In this document: positions 9,296 through 16,405 of the stretch, one piece after another
How the letters are laid out: every line of letters starts with the position of its first letter
Numbering within the stretch: position 1 is the first letter of the stretch
NCBI GenBank assembly: GCA_003168295.1
Contig: PMST01000531.1
Coordinates: 7,495-32,541, forward strand
Reading direction: 5' to 3'
DNA length: 25,047 nucleotides
DNA from: Actinomycetota bacterium
Lineage (GTDB): Bacteria; Actinomycetota; Actinomycetes; Streptosporangiales; Streptosporangiaceae
Made by a program: the position numbers and the translations under genes
Notes under the pieces: model-generated
What the model was told of the DNA's origin: nothing
The model's database searches: none
The model's input: only the letters and a program-made list of their open reading frames with translations

Positions 9296-9537
9296 GATCG
9301 GCTCCAGGCGGGGGCCGGGCTGTTGTGGGTGATGATCAGCAGGGTGACGCGGCCGTCGGCCTCCCGCTCGAGCCAGCGGCGGATCGCAGGCCGGCCGCGG
9401 AACTCTCTGCGGATGTCGTTGACCAGGGCGTCCTCGGCGAACACGGCGGACAGGGCATCGGCGTCGAATGCGTTGCAGGCGCGGACGTACTCCGCGACCG
9501 GACCGGGCAGGGCGGCGGTGGGATTCGAATCAGTCAT
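9292..9537 (-). pseudogene. SnoaL/NTF2-like protein, C-terminally truncated
   Basis: The 81-residue frame opens like a SnoaL-type NTF2 protein: PVAEYVRACNAFDADALSAVFAEDALVND followed by REFRGRPAIRRWLERE (landmarks of the first helices and first strands). Family members of this kind run to about 110-130 residues, continuing through several more strands. Here the family-like sequence stops after RVTLLIITHN and the frame ends in SPAPAWSRS, exactly where the SDR gene begins. There is no room in any frame between about 9335 and 9295 for the missing strands, so a deletion is more likely than a sequencing frameshift. It may be non-functional, or serve only as a translated leader for the SDR. The ATG lies six bases after the -10 element. 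Confidence 0.6.
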
Positions 9538-9543
9538 GGGGCC

Positions 9544-9574
9544 AGCCTGCGGTCTCCCGCAGGGAGAGGGTCAA
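9544..9574 (-). promoter_or_regulatory. MerR-type promoter of the NTF2-like/SDR operon
   Basis: Reading leftward, TTGACC (9574-9569) and CAGGCT (9549-9544) are separated by exactly 19 bases. The spacer contains the dyad TCTCCC-GCA-GGGAGA (9553-9567). An overlong 19-bp spacer with a central dyad is the hallmark of promoters activated by MerR-family proteins. Six bases separate the -10 from the ATG at 9537, so the transcript should be leaderless. Confidence 0.7.
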
Positions 9575-9591
9575 GCCTCCGGCCGGCCCGG

Positions 9592-9622
9592 TTGAGTCTC
9601 CCCTCGGGGGAGGGTCCACAGT
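9592..9622 (+). promoter_or_regulatory. MerR-type autoregulated promoter of the merR-family gene
   Basis: TTGAGT (9592-9597) and CACAGT (9617-9622) are separated by 19 bases that contain the dyad CTCCCC-TCG-GGGGAG (9598-9612). The layout mirrors the promoter on the other strand: same spacer length, same type of dyad, and again six bases between the -10 and the ATG at 9629. The regulator probably controls its own gene as well as the divergent operon. Confidence 0.65.
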
Positions 9623-9628
9623 TCTGTC

Positions 9629-10441
9629 ATGCGCGCAGGCCTGACCATCGGCGAATTTGCTCAGCTGACCCAGCTCAGCGCCCGGACACTTCGCCGGTAT
9701 CACGAGGGAGGGCTGCTCGCACCCGCCACCGTCGACCCCGGCAGCGGCTACCGGTACTACACCACCGAGCAGATACCGGCCGCTCAGATCATCCACCGGC
9801 TGCGCGAGCTGGGCATGCCCTTGCGCGAGGTCGGCGAGATGCTGGCCACGCCGGACCCGGACTCGCGCGCCGCCCTAGTCGCGGCCCATCTGGGCCGGCT
9901 GGAGTCTGAACTGGAACGGACGAGGACGGTGGTCACCTCGCTGCGCCGGCTGCTGCAGCCACAGCCGCAGCAATTGGCCGTCGAGCTGCGGGCCGAGCCC
10001 GCCAGGACCGTGGCCGCGGTCGCGGGCACCGTTGACCGGAGTGACCTGGGGAGCTGGTTCAACGAGGCCATCGCGGAACTCGGGACCTCGCTGGCCGGCC
10101 AGGAGACGACGGGGCCGCCCGGCGGCATGTACGACAACGAGCTTTTCACCAACGGCCGGGGCAACGTGGTCGTCTACCACCAGGTTAACCATCCTCCCGC
10201 CGTCGGCCGGGTGCACCCGCTCACCCTGCCCGCGGCCGAGCTCGCCGTCACCGTGCACCGTGGTGCCCACAGCGACCTCGACATCTCCTATGGCCAGCTC
10301 GGCGCGTACGTCGCCGACCATGCGCTGGCCGTCGCCGGTCCGGTGCGCGAGGCCTACCTTGTCTGGTCCCGCGACACCGCCGACCCGGACTCGTGGCGGA
10401 CCGAGATCGGCTGGCCCATCTTCCGGGTTTCCGCGATCTGA
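9629..10441 (+). CDS. MerR-family transcriptional regulator with GyrI-like effector domain
   Basis: This 270-residue protein has a MerR winged helix at residues 5-75 (TIGEFAQLTQLSARTLRRYHEGGLL, then GYRYYT and IIHRLRELGMPLREVGEML). A dimerisation helix (about 85-115) follows, and then a GyrI/BmrR-like effector domain from about 130 to the end (ELAVTVHRGAHSDLDISYGQLGAYV and REAYLVWSRD). BmrR-class regulators bind hydrophobic cationic drugs or similar ligands and twist 19-bp-spaced promoters into active form. Both promoters in the divergent gap have that architecture, so the targets are most likely its own gene and the NTF2-like/SDR operon. No ribosome site precedes the ATG, in keeping with a leaderless transcript. 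Confidence 0.9.
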   Translation: MRAGLTIGEFAQLTQLSARTLRRYHEGGLLAPATVDPGSGYRYYTTEQIPAAQIIHRLRELGMPLREVGEMLATPDPDSRAALVAAHLGRLESELERTRTVVTSLRRLLQPQPQQLAVELRAEPARTVAAVAGTVDRSDLGSWFNEAIAELGTSLAGQETTGPPGGMYDNELFTNGRGNVVVYHQVNHPPAVGRVHPLTLPAAELAVTVHRGAHSDLDISYGQLGAYVADHALAVAGPVREAYLVWSRDTADPDSWRTEIGWPIFRVSAI

Positions 10442-10462
10442 CCATGCCGATCTGACCATGCC
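10435..10462 (+). repeat. Perfect 14-bp tandem duplication across the merR-family stop codon
   Basis: GATCTGACCATGCC occurs at 10435-10448 and again at 10449-10462 without a gap. The first copy contains the stop codon TGA (10439-10441). It looks like a recent slippage duplication with no effect on the protein. Confidence 0.9.
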
Positions 10463-10525
10463 CGGCCGGCGGCCATGACACCCGCCGCTTTCGCCGCGAT
10501 CCCGGATGCTGCACGTGTCGCCCCT

Positions 10526-11047
10526 TTAGCGGAGGACCTCGACGAGCAAGATCCAGGCGTTGGATGCGGCAATGGTGACCGCGAGGATGAACCCGAACGG
10601 AAGCCAGTGCAGCCCGCCACCGCCCTGGGCCAGCATGGTGGCTCCGCCCACGGCATACGCGGCGACCAGTAGCAGGGCGAGGAACAGCCGCAGGTTGAAG
10701 GCAACCGGCTTAACGCCCGAGGACCGGTAGGCCGAAGTCGAGCGGGCCGGAGACACAGCTGACCCGGCGGCGCAAAACAGCAGGAACGCCGCGAAGGCGA
10801 CCCGGCCGATGGACGGATCCAAGCCCACCAGACTGATCCCGAGCACGACCAGCAGGGCGGCGAGCGATTCGAGGGCGCGACCAGTGAGGTAGGAGCTGCC
10901 GATCTCCTTCTCCTCGGCGAGGATGGCGCGCAAGTTGATGCTGACCGCCACGAAAATAAGACCACTGAGCGCCGCGGCAGCGCCTGCCGCGGCGATGAAG
11001 AAGTCGTGCCACGCCTCCGGGTCGTAAGCGCCACCAGCAATGGACAA
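10526..11047 (-). CDS. Small four-TM membrane protein of unknown function
   Basis: About 173 residues with four hydrophobic segments: roughly 14-36 (FFIAAAGAAAALSGLIFVAV), 60-75, 80-98, and a final pair near 118-172 that may count as one or two helices. The first segment, preceded by DPEAWHDFF, is the most distinctive part. I recognise the general look of a conserved actinobacterial membrane protein but no named family. The start is TTG: a TGA stop lies directly upstream in the same frame and there is no ATG or GTG before the first membrane segment. The ribosome site is weak. It converges with the merR-family gene and is separated from the GNAT gene by about 330 bp. No function is proposed. 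Confidence 0.65.
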   Translation of the reverse strand: MSIAGGAYDPEAWHDFFIAAAGAAAALSGLIFVAVSINLRAILAEEKEIGSSYLTGRALESLAALLVVLGISLVGLDPSIGRVAFAAFLLFCAAGSAVSPARSTSAYRSSGVKPVAFNLRLFLALLLVAAYAVGGATMLAQGGGGLHWLPFGFILAVTIAASNAWILLVEVLR

Positions 11048-11379
11048 TCAGTTCCGTTCTCAGGCCCGGGATGGTCGATGCTCGATTTCGTCCCGCCGGA
11101 CGGCGCTCCGGCCTCGCCGTCCCAAAGATACCGCGCCGTACGCCCCTCGATCTGGCCGGCCGGGCCATGCCGGACGCCTGAAGATGGCTCGGCTGGACTC
11201 CTGATGGCCGGACTAGCGACTGATACCCGGTAGGCGGGTAATACATCCAACATGATGCCGTATGAGCCCTTGCGCCGGGTATTCTGCACTCCTCCCCAGG
11301 GTGGCACGGTCAACCGTAGGCTCCCGGCCGTTTGTCTTACCGTCGCTCGGCGGAACATGGTCGAGCGGGGCGGGAAGAA
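11048..11379. other. Gene-free interval between membrane protein and GNAT gene
   Basis: About 330 bp between divergent genes with no convincing coding frame; the frames that cross it show no family resemblance. It contains the inverted repeat TACCCG-GTAGG-CGGGTA at 11224-11240, which could be an operator or small hairpin. Base composition falls from the usual GC-rich level to a more balanced one from about 11220 onward. I could not pick a promoter with confidence. Confidence 0.5.
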
Positions 11380-12015
11380 ATGACAGATCACCCACGCAGG
11401 ACCGAGAACCCCCATGGAGTAAGTAAGAGCACCGAGCGCTGGGATGCGAAGATCCTTCATGACGCCGTACGCGAAGCCAAGAGAACCTCTCCCGATTCCT
11501 TTCTCACAACGGTCGAGGACGTCAAGGAGAAGCCGCTGGATTACTGGATAGATGAGATGCGGTCCTCGACATGGGCGGTAGCGGAACGTAAGGGAAACGT
11601 TGTCGGCGTCGCGGCCGCCAAACGCCCAGACCCCGACATAGACACCGAAGACCAGGCGACCGCCCGCTATATTGAATCGGTCTGGATCGTCCCTTACCTT
11701 CGCGGTCATGGGCTGGGCCAGCGACTGGTCAGGTACCTGCTGGAAGCAGAGTACCGAAAAAACCAGCATGTCAGGCACTTTCTGCTCTGGGTTTTCACGA
11801 CTAATTCCACCGCCATCGGACTGTACGAGCACATGGGATTCATACGGACCCCGGAACAGAACGAGGGGGTCAGGACCGAGATAAAGTATCGTCTGGACTT
11901 CGACTCTATAGTTCACGCGGCTGTCCGCTCGGCGGTGAACGATGCCGCCCGTCGTCAGGATAAGCACCAGTACGAAGTGACTTACCGGATACTGGGAGAG
12001 AAGGATTCCGCGTAG
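11380..12015 (+). CDS. GNAT-family N-acetyltransferase
   Basis: From the ATG at 11380 this is a 211-residue GNAT protein. The acetyl-CoA site is at 101-117, VWIVPYLRGHGLGQRLV, matching the R/Q-x-x-G-x-G/A motif. NSTAIGLYEHMGF at 132-144 is the usual motif B helix. A charged tail after residue 165 (VRSAVNDAARRQDKHQYEV) is an extension beyond the domain. The substrate is unknown. GGGCGGGAAGAA precedes the ATG. An upstream in-frame start at 11332 has no ribosome site and is rejected. Codon choice is less GC-biased than in the flanking genes. It converges with the glycosyltransferase-like gene, with one base between the two stop codons. Confidence 0.88.
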   Translation: MTDHPRRTENPHGVSKSTERWDAKILHDAVREAKRTSPDSFLTTVEDVKEKPLDYWIDEMRSSTWAVAERKGNVVGVAAAKRPDPDIDTEDQATARYIESVWIVPYLRGHGLGQRLVRYLLEAEYRKNQHVRHFLLWVFTTNSTAIGLYEHMGFIRTPEQNEGVRTEIKYRLDFDSIVHAAVRSAVNDAARRQDKHQYEVTYRILGEKDSA

Positions 12016-12016
12016 G

Positions 12017-13345
12017 TCAGCCGAGGAAGACCGAACTATCGCAGCCGCTCATCGCCGGCACCAGGGAAGGCTGGGTAGCGGCGGATGAAATCGGTTGCAG
12101 GGTTCTGGTGTGCACCGACATCTCCGGCAGCGTGTCGAATCGCGGAATGCTGACCGCCCCCGCCATGACGGCCGGCGTCGCCTCGTCCCAGTGGGGCAGG
12201 ATCCTTCCGGCGTTGCTCCCTGGCGTCGCGAACGGCAGCTCCAGTTCCAGCAGGGCGGCCTCGATGGAGGGCTTCGCGGCGATCCCCGGCACCCGCTGCT
12301 TCCAGTCCGCCAGGTCGTGGCGCCACGCCTGGACGTAACGCTCGCAGAGGTCGGGCTTGATCATCTGCAGGCATTTCTCTGCCTGCAGTACCGACATCTG
12401 TATCTCGGTGCGCATCTCCGGCACGGCGTTGGGCAGGCGAGTGAGGATAGCCTCGAGGAAATTCCGCCGTGCCTCGAGGAAATAACCCCAGTATTCGCGC
12501 GTCGCGTGCGCTACGTCCAGACCGAGGTGGAGCAGTGTATAGAGGCCCTCCGCGATGACGTCGCCGAACTCCTGCCACGCCGCCCGCCTTGCTCTTGCGA
12601 AGGGGTAGTAGCAGAGCTGGGTGGCCTCCAGCGAAGAGTTAGCCAGTTTCCCCGCCGACGCGTAGTCGAACATGAAAAGCCAGTCTTCGTTGTAGATGTC
12701 CGGGAAGAAGCCGATTTCTGAGTCGCAGTTCACCGCCAGGGCGGCGCCGCTCACGAAGACGTCCTGGGATCCTCCCGTCTCACGGTCGGCATGGCAGACA
12801 ATTGAGTTATCCGGGAAATCAGTCACCCAGAGCCCGGCTGCGGAGAACGATCCCAGCATGTCGACCGTACGCTGCAGATTAGGGTGAGAAATGTCCCTTA
12901 TATCGTCGTCAAGGAAGAAGATCCGGCGCCACCCCAGCATCCGCGCCAGGACCAGGCCGATATTCCGCTTCATGCTGAGATCGGTGGTGTAGAAGCCGCA
13001 GGCCTTGGGCAGCTCGCTTTTGATAGCGAGCAGTTCGGGGAAGCAGAGCAGCTTGTGTGAATAACCGCGCGGCAGGTCGATGGCGATGGCCTTGTGGTAC
13101 GAGCGGGCGGCCAGGAACTTGACCGCGTCGGTGCTGTCGAGGCGCCCGCTGCACAGGATGAGAAGCCAGCAGCCCGCGGCGCGAGCCAGCGTAACGGCGT
13201 GATCGAGATAAGCCGCGGGGCGTGACGCGGGGACGACGATCGCATCGAGGTCCAGCGGGGCGAACGGGGTGTCCCGCGGGGCTGCCATCGGGGTAAGCGT
13301 GCTGTGCGTGTCGTGCTGTCTGATGCCTTCCGCAAACGGATTCAT
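12017..13345 (-). CDS. GT-A-fold glycosyltransferase-like protein
   Basis: About 442 residues from the ATG at 13345. An in-frame ATG at 13429 would add 28 Arg/Pro-rich residues and overlap the upstream gene. The pattern is that of a family-2-like GT-A enzyme. There is an early strand LDAIVVPASRPAAYLDHAV, then RRIFFLDDDIRDI, where Asp146-Asp148 form a DxD-type metal and sugar-nucleotide site. VSGAALAVN follows, then YNEDW near 218-222, in the position of the acceptor-side ED motif. The C-terminal 200 residues are helical, without membrane segments, and not recognised. A cytosolic sugar transferase or a degenerate relative is the best guess; donor and acceptor are unknown. It probably shares an operon with the HTH gene 46 bp upstream. 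Confidence 0.6.
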   Translation of the reverse strand: MNPFAEGIRQHDTHSTLTPMAAPRDTPFAPLDLDAIVVPASRPAAYLDHAVTLARAAGCWLLILCSGRLDSTDAVKFLAARSYHKAIAIDLPRGYSHKLLCFPELLAIKSELPKACGFYTTDLSMKRNIGLVLARMLGWRRIFFLDDDIRDISHPNLQRTVDMLGSFSAAGLWVTDFPDNSIVCHADRETGGSQDVFVSGAALAVNCDSEIGFFPDIYNEDWLFMFDYASAGKLANSSLEATQLCYYPFARARRAAWQEFGDVIAEGLYTLLHLGLDVAHATREYWGYFLEARRNFLEAILTRLPNAVPEMRTEIQMSVLQAEKCLQMIKPDLCERYVQAWRHDLADWKQRVPGIAAKPSIEAALLELELPFATPGSNAGRILPHWDEATPAVMAGAVSIPRFDTLPEMSVHTRTLQPISSAATQPSLVPAMSGCDSSVFLG

Positions 13346-13391
13346 CAGTATCCCCGCCTTCCGGTTGGGGCGGGACGGAGCTTGGCGGGGA

Positions 13392-14456
13392 TCATGCGGC
13401 GTCCGGTGCCCACTGGTAGAGGACGACATCTGGGCTGTTAAAGTCCGGCGTCATCGCGTTGTTCTTGATCACGTTGACCGACATCAGGATCGCAAAGGAC
13501 TTCGCGTCGCCGAAGCTCGTTGCGATGAAATGCTCATTACTGCCGCGCAGCGTCGCATCGGTTAGGGTGCGGACAGCGCCGTAGACTCCGCGGCTGTGAA
13601 TGCCGTTGCATATGGTCAGGGTGCAGCCCGCGTTCAGCGGGTTCGGCACCCGGGCCAGGAGGCCGACATCCTCCACGAGCACCTTGTTGTCCTCCTCCGC
13701 CCAATGCGGCCAGAACTGACGCTCTTCCCCCTCGACGTCGGCGACGAAGATATCGCCGGAGTCGAGTCCCGCGTCGGTGACCTGCCTGACTGGCAGCTGG
13801 GCCATCTCGGACAGCCTCCCGGTTATCTCGTTCCAGGCCACGCCGCCAAGGAGGATGAGGTGCCCGATAAGTTCATCGGGCAGCACGTCGGAAGGAGTCT
13901 TGAAGTGCACGGTAGCGGTCGGATTTTCCGCTCGTATATGCCCGTGCAATTCCATTAGGGCGTCTATATCGGCGTATGTCTGCAGTACGGTATAATTTGG
14001 ATTAGACGGATCCCCGAATGGGCCGATTTGGTCGACCGGAAGCGGTGCGCAGACCAAAGTTACCAGAGCGGCGTCTTGAAAATGCCAGGACCGGTTGAAT
14101 GTCGACTCCGCTACGGATGGTTCTCCGCTCGCCGAGCCTCTGAGCCGACTTAGTTCTGCTGCGAGTTTCTCATACGAACGTTTCTCGTCCGGTGTAAGTT
14201 CCTCGACCCGCAACGGCCTCGGTTTTCCTTCGGCCGATCGCGGAGTGGCGAAGAAACGCGCGTAAGCCTCGAGCCGATGCTGCGGCGGCAGCTTCGGGGC
14301 CCGAGTGCTTTCCCAGGACGACACGGTCGCGGCGCCCAGCTTTCCCTCGGCGCTGAACGCCGCTGCCAGCTTCTCCTGGGTCAGCCGGGAACGACCCTGC
14401 CGGAGCTGCTTGAGCCGCTGGGCGAGCTGCTGGGCAGCGGGAGGTGCGGGTTGCAC
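13392..14456 (-). CDS. HTH protein with large conserved C-terminal domain of unknown function
   Basis: I place the start at GTG 14456 (354 residues) because GGGAGGTGA lies seven bases upstream; the longer frame to 14528 has no such site. Residues 8-65 are an XRE-type helix-turn-helix (AQRLKQLRQGRSRLTQEKL, AATVSSWES). From about 130 onward is a second domain with LVTLVCAPLP (131-140), YADIDALMELHGHIRAENP (161-179), HLILLGGVAWN (200-209) and CNGIHSRGVYGAVRTLTD (283-300). The alternating strands and glycine turns look like a Rossmann-type ligand-binding fold, but I cannot name it. I have the impression that similar two-domain proteins recur in Streptomyces. It may repress the divergent sigma-like gene through the GTAGA repeats in the shared promoter region. 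Confidence 0.75.
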   Translation of the reverse strand: MQPAPPAAQQLAQRLKQLRQGRSRLTQEKLAAAFSAEGKLGAATVSSWESTRAPKLPPQHRLEAYARFFATPRSAEGKPRPLRVEELTPDEKRSYEKLAAELSRLRGSASGEPSVAESTFNRSWHFQDAALVTLVCAPLPVDQIGPFGDPSNPNYTVLQTYADIDALMELHGHIRAENPTATVHFKTPSDVLPDELIGHLILLGGVAWNEITGRLSEMAQLPVRQVTDAGLDSGDIFVADVEGEERQFWPHWAEEDNKVLVEDVGLLARVPNPLNAGCTLTICNGIHSRGVYGAVRTLTDATLRGSNEHFIATSFGDAKSFAILMSVNVIKNNAMTPDFNSPDVVLYQWAPDAA

Positions 14457-14583
14457 GACCAGGTCACCTCCCAGGAAGCACGGACGGCTGCGGTGCCAGG
14501 AGGCGCACCACAGCCGACAAGCGTTCAAGCTTGTTTGACGCAGCGTAGCCCATTTTTAGGCCTTGTACTAGCGCATACGTGTG

Positions 14584-14668
14584 TCTACCATAAATTTTAG
14601 AACAACGCAAAAGATTGCCAAAGTCTACCGAAATTGGGTAGAGACAAGTAGAGATTTAGGATCTCTAC
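14584..14668. promoter_or_regulatory. Divergent AT-rich promoter region with repeated GTAGA/TCTAC half-sites
   Basis: Five copies of the half-site TCTAC or GTAGA occur in 85 bp. TCTACC is at 14584-14589 and again at 14624-14629. The second copy is paired with GGTAGA at 14637-14642 (spacer 7). GTAGAGAT at 14648-14655 is paired with ATCTCTAC at 14661-14668 (perfect 8-bp arms, spacer 5). GTAGAGA also repeats directly with a 9-bp period at 14639 and 14648. A plus-strand promoter TTGGGT (14634-14639), 17 bases, TAGGAT (14657-14662) lies inside: the first dyad overlaps the -35 and the second encloses the -10. That is a repressor arrangement. The region is much more AT-rich than its surroundings. 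Confidence 0.7.
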
Positions 14669-14700
14669 AAACAGCGTCTGTACTTCATTGGGGGTAAGCC

Positions 14701-15366
14701 ATGCTCACCACGAGCCCCCACAGATGGCCGGACTTCCAGCAAGAACTGCTGGCGATCCGGGACGATCCTAAGATCAGGGGCCTGGCCCGGCGGCGGGCCG
14801 GGGACCCGGAGCTAGCCATGGACGCCCTCCAGTCGGCGTACTATGCCGTGGCCCGGGTGCAAGACCCCGCCGCCATCAGGAACCTCCGAGCTTACTTCTG
14901 CCAGGTGCTGACCCGTGAGATATACCGTCTGGCCGGGCAGCTCGGGGCCATGCTCATCGAGGACTTCACCAGCGTGGCCGACGCACAGCAGACGCGATCA
15001 CGCGGTCAGCTACCGGTGCCGCCGCCGGTGGCCGAGACGGTCAGCACGCACCTGCTCGCGCAGGCTTGGCTTGAGCCCTTCGCGACCCGGCGCGCAGAGC
15101 TGACCGCCAGCGTTCCCGGTCGCTCTCCCGACCCCGGCCGCTACCGGGCCATGATCGTCACGGTCGCGGAGCAGGTGCTCCGCGCCATCATCATCGAAGA
15201 CATCAGCGACGCCGACTGCAACGCGGCCCTGCGCGCCGCTTACGCAGGCTGGTTCGCTGAACCCGGGTGTCACGACAACACCTGCCACCAGCGGTTCCGG
15301 CGAGCCCGGACCGACGTGCGCGAGCTGCTGCGGACCATCATCAACCGCGACGACCTGAACCCCTGA
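14701..15366 (+). CDS. ECF-sigma-like protein with degenerate C-terminal region
   Basis: This protein has 221 residues. Residues 34-75 (RAGDPELAMDALQSAYYAVARV, then LRAYFCQVLTREIYRL) read like sigma region 2 of an ECF factor. The last 30 residues (NTCHQRFRRARTDVRELLRTI) resemble the final helix of region 4. The segment between them does not give a clean helix-turn-helix: it has AAYAGWFAEPGCHDNTCH in its place. It could be a divergent sigma factor, a sigma-derived adaptor, or a non-DNA-binding relative. The ATG is preceded by GGGGG at 14690-14694. The TAGGAT promoter upstream is overlapped by two inverted repeats, so transcription is probably repressed under most conditions. The four-TM gene follows after 64 bp. 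Confidence 0.65.
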   Translation: MLTTSPHRWPDFQQELLAIRDDPKIRGLARRRAGDPELAMDALQSAYYAVARVQDPAAIRNLRAYFCQVLTREIYRLAGQLGAMLIEDFTSVADAQQTRSRGQLPVPPPVAETVSTHLLAQAWLEPFATRRAELTASVPGRSPDPGRYRAMIVTVAEQVLRAIIIEDISDADCNAALRAAYAGWFAEPGCHDNTCHQRFRRARTDVRELLRTIINRDDLNP

Positions 15367-15430
15367 GTCGCTGTCAGGTTGGCGGTCCAGCTTCCTCATC
15401 TTTGTCAGGCCGACAGCTGAGGAGGCAGTC

Positions 15431-16294
15431 ATGTCCATCGACCCCTTCACCGCGCACCCCGATCCTGACCCGGGCGAGCACGACGTTCCTGACCTCGAGG
15501 CGCAGGCCCGCGCCGCCCTCGAACGCTGGCTTTCCGATCATCCCGAGGTCGCGGGCGAGATCACGGAGACCGTGCGCGCCCACATCTACATGAAGGAACT
15601 CGAGCGACGAGCGCACCATGCGGAGCAGGCCAAGCAGGTCGCCGAGCAGCGTGACGCCACGCTGATGACCAGGCACGACCCCGGCGGCCACCGGGCCCTC
15701 GGGTTCGCGCTCGGCGCGATCCTGGTCGTCCTGCTCGTGCTGCTCGACACCATCCCGCTGAACTGGTCGGCTCAGGCGTTCGGCCTCGACTCGGGAGGGA
15801 CCGCGCTGGTGACGTTCATCCTCATCATCGGGTCGGTCGGGGCGATGCTCGGCTTCGAGCTCACCCGGGGGCACCCTCGTCGTCACGGCCTGCTGGCCGC
15901 GGTCGTCGCGGTCGGATACGTCGCGCTGCTCGGGCTCCGGACCGAGTTCCTGATCACGGTGGCCGGTGAATCGCTCCTGGTCGCGCTGCTCCAGTCCGCC
16001 ATGCTGACCGCGATCTCGGCCGGGCTTGTGCTGTCCGGGTCGGCGGTCCTGGGCCGGACCCGGTCGCTGAGCCTATCCCGGTCGCGTGCCGCCGTGCGCC
16101 GCGCCCAGCACGCCGCTACCGAGGCCCGCACCGCGTTGACGCAAGCCGCCGAGAAGCTGCAGCGGCACATCGGCGGCCTCTGGCAGATGCAGCTGCTCTG
16201 GGCGCTTCGCTCGGCTGCCCCGGCCGGGGCAGACCGCGCCGAGTGGGCCGCCGCCCTCGAGCGGGCCGTCCGCCAGTTGTTCCCCGTGTCGTGA
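15431..16294 (+). CDS. Four-TM protein with flanking coiled-coil segments
   Basis: This 287-residue protein is not of a family I can name. An acidic N-terminus is followed by a charged helix (about 40-80: VRAHIYMKELERRAHHAEQ) with coiled-coil character. Four membrane helices follow near 88-110, 123-143, 152-170 and 181-207. A second amphipathic helix (212-245: AAVRRAQHAATEARTALTQ) and a short helical tail end the protein. Both ends should lie on the same side, probably the cytoplasm. GAGGAGG five bases before the ATG is a strong ribosome site. It shares HPE near the N-terminus, GF.xG..VVLL....LD.I.L at TM1 and ESLL at TM4 with the protein encoded at 18879-19691. It is probably co-transcribed with the sigma-like gene. 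Confidence 0.7.
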   Translation: MSIDPFTAHPDPDPGEHDVPDLEAQARAALERWLSDHPEVAGEITETVRAHIYMKELERRAHHAEQAKQVAEQRDATLMTRHDPGGHRALGFALGAILVVLLVLLDTIPLNWSAQAFGLDSGGTALVTFILIIGSVGAMLGFELTRGHPRRHGLLAAVVAVGYVALLGLRTEFLITVAGESLLVALLQSAMLTAISAGLVLSGSAVLGRTRSLSLSRSRAAVRRAQHAATEARTALTQAAEKLQRHIGGLWQMQLLWALRSAAPAGADRAEWAAALERAVRQLFPVS

Positions 16295-16405
16295 CCGGCG
16301 GCGGCCTCCCGCTCCCCCCGGAAATCTCTCTACTCCACGTCGGCACGAGCCGCCGAGGACATAATGAACTAGCCAAGATCACGCCGCCGGTGCGGAGTTA
16401 CAGCC

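Noticed and set aside
8114..9595. 493-residue plus-strand frame opposite the CBS and SDR genes
   Set aside because: The opposite strand encodes clear CBS, SDR and NTF2-like proteins; this frame is a GC-rich antisense shadow.
11224..11240. TACCCG-N5-CGGGTA as a strong operator or terminator
   Set aside because: The arms are only six bases long and no promoter or gene end is close enough to give it a role; recorded only as part of the gene-free interval.
10354..11967. 537-residue minus-strand frame across the membrane-protein gene, the intergenic region and the GNAT gene
   Set aside because: It shows no family resemblance, covers two better-supported genes and an apparently non-coding gap, and has the composition of an off-frame shadow.
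13346..13429. 28-residue N-terminal extension of the glycosyltransferase-like protein
   Set aside because: It would overlap the upstream HTH gene and is Arg/Pro/Ser-rich; the ATG at 13345 has GGGG upstream and a better-looking N-terminus.
13990..13995. TATAAT hexamer
   Set aside because: It is inside the coding sequence of the HTH protein, with no matching -35 or downstream gene start.
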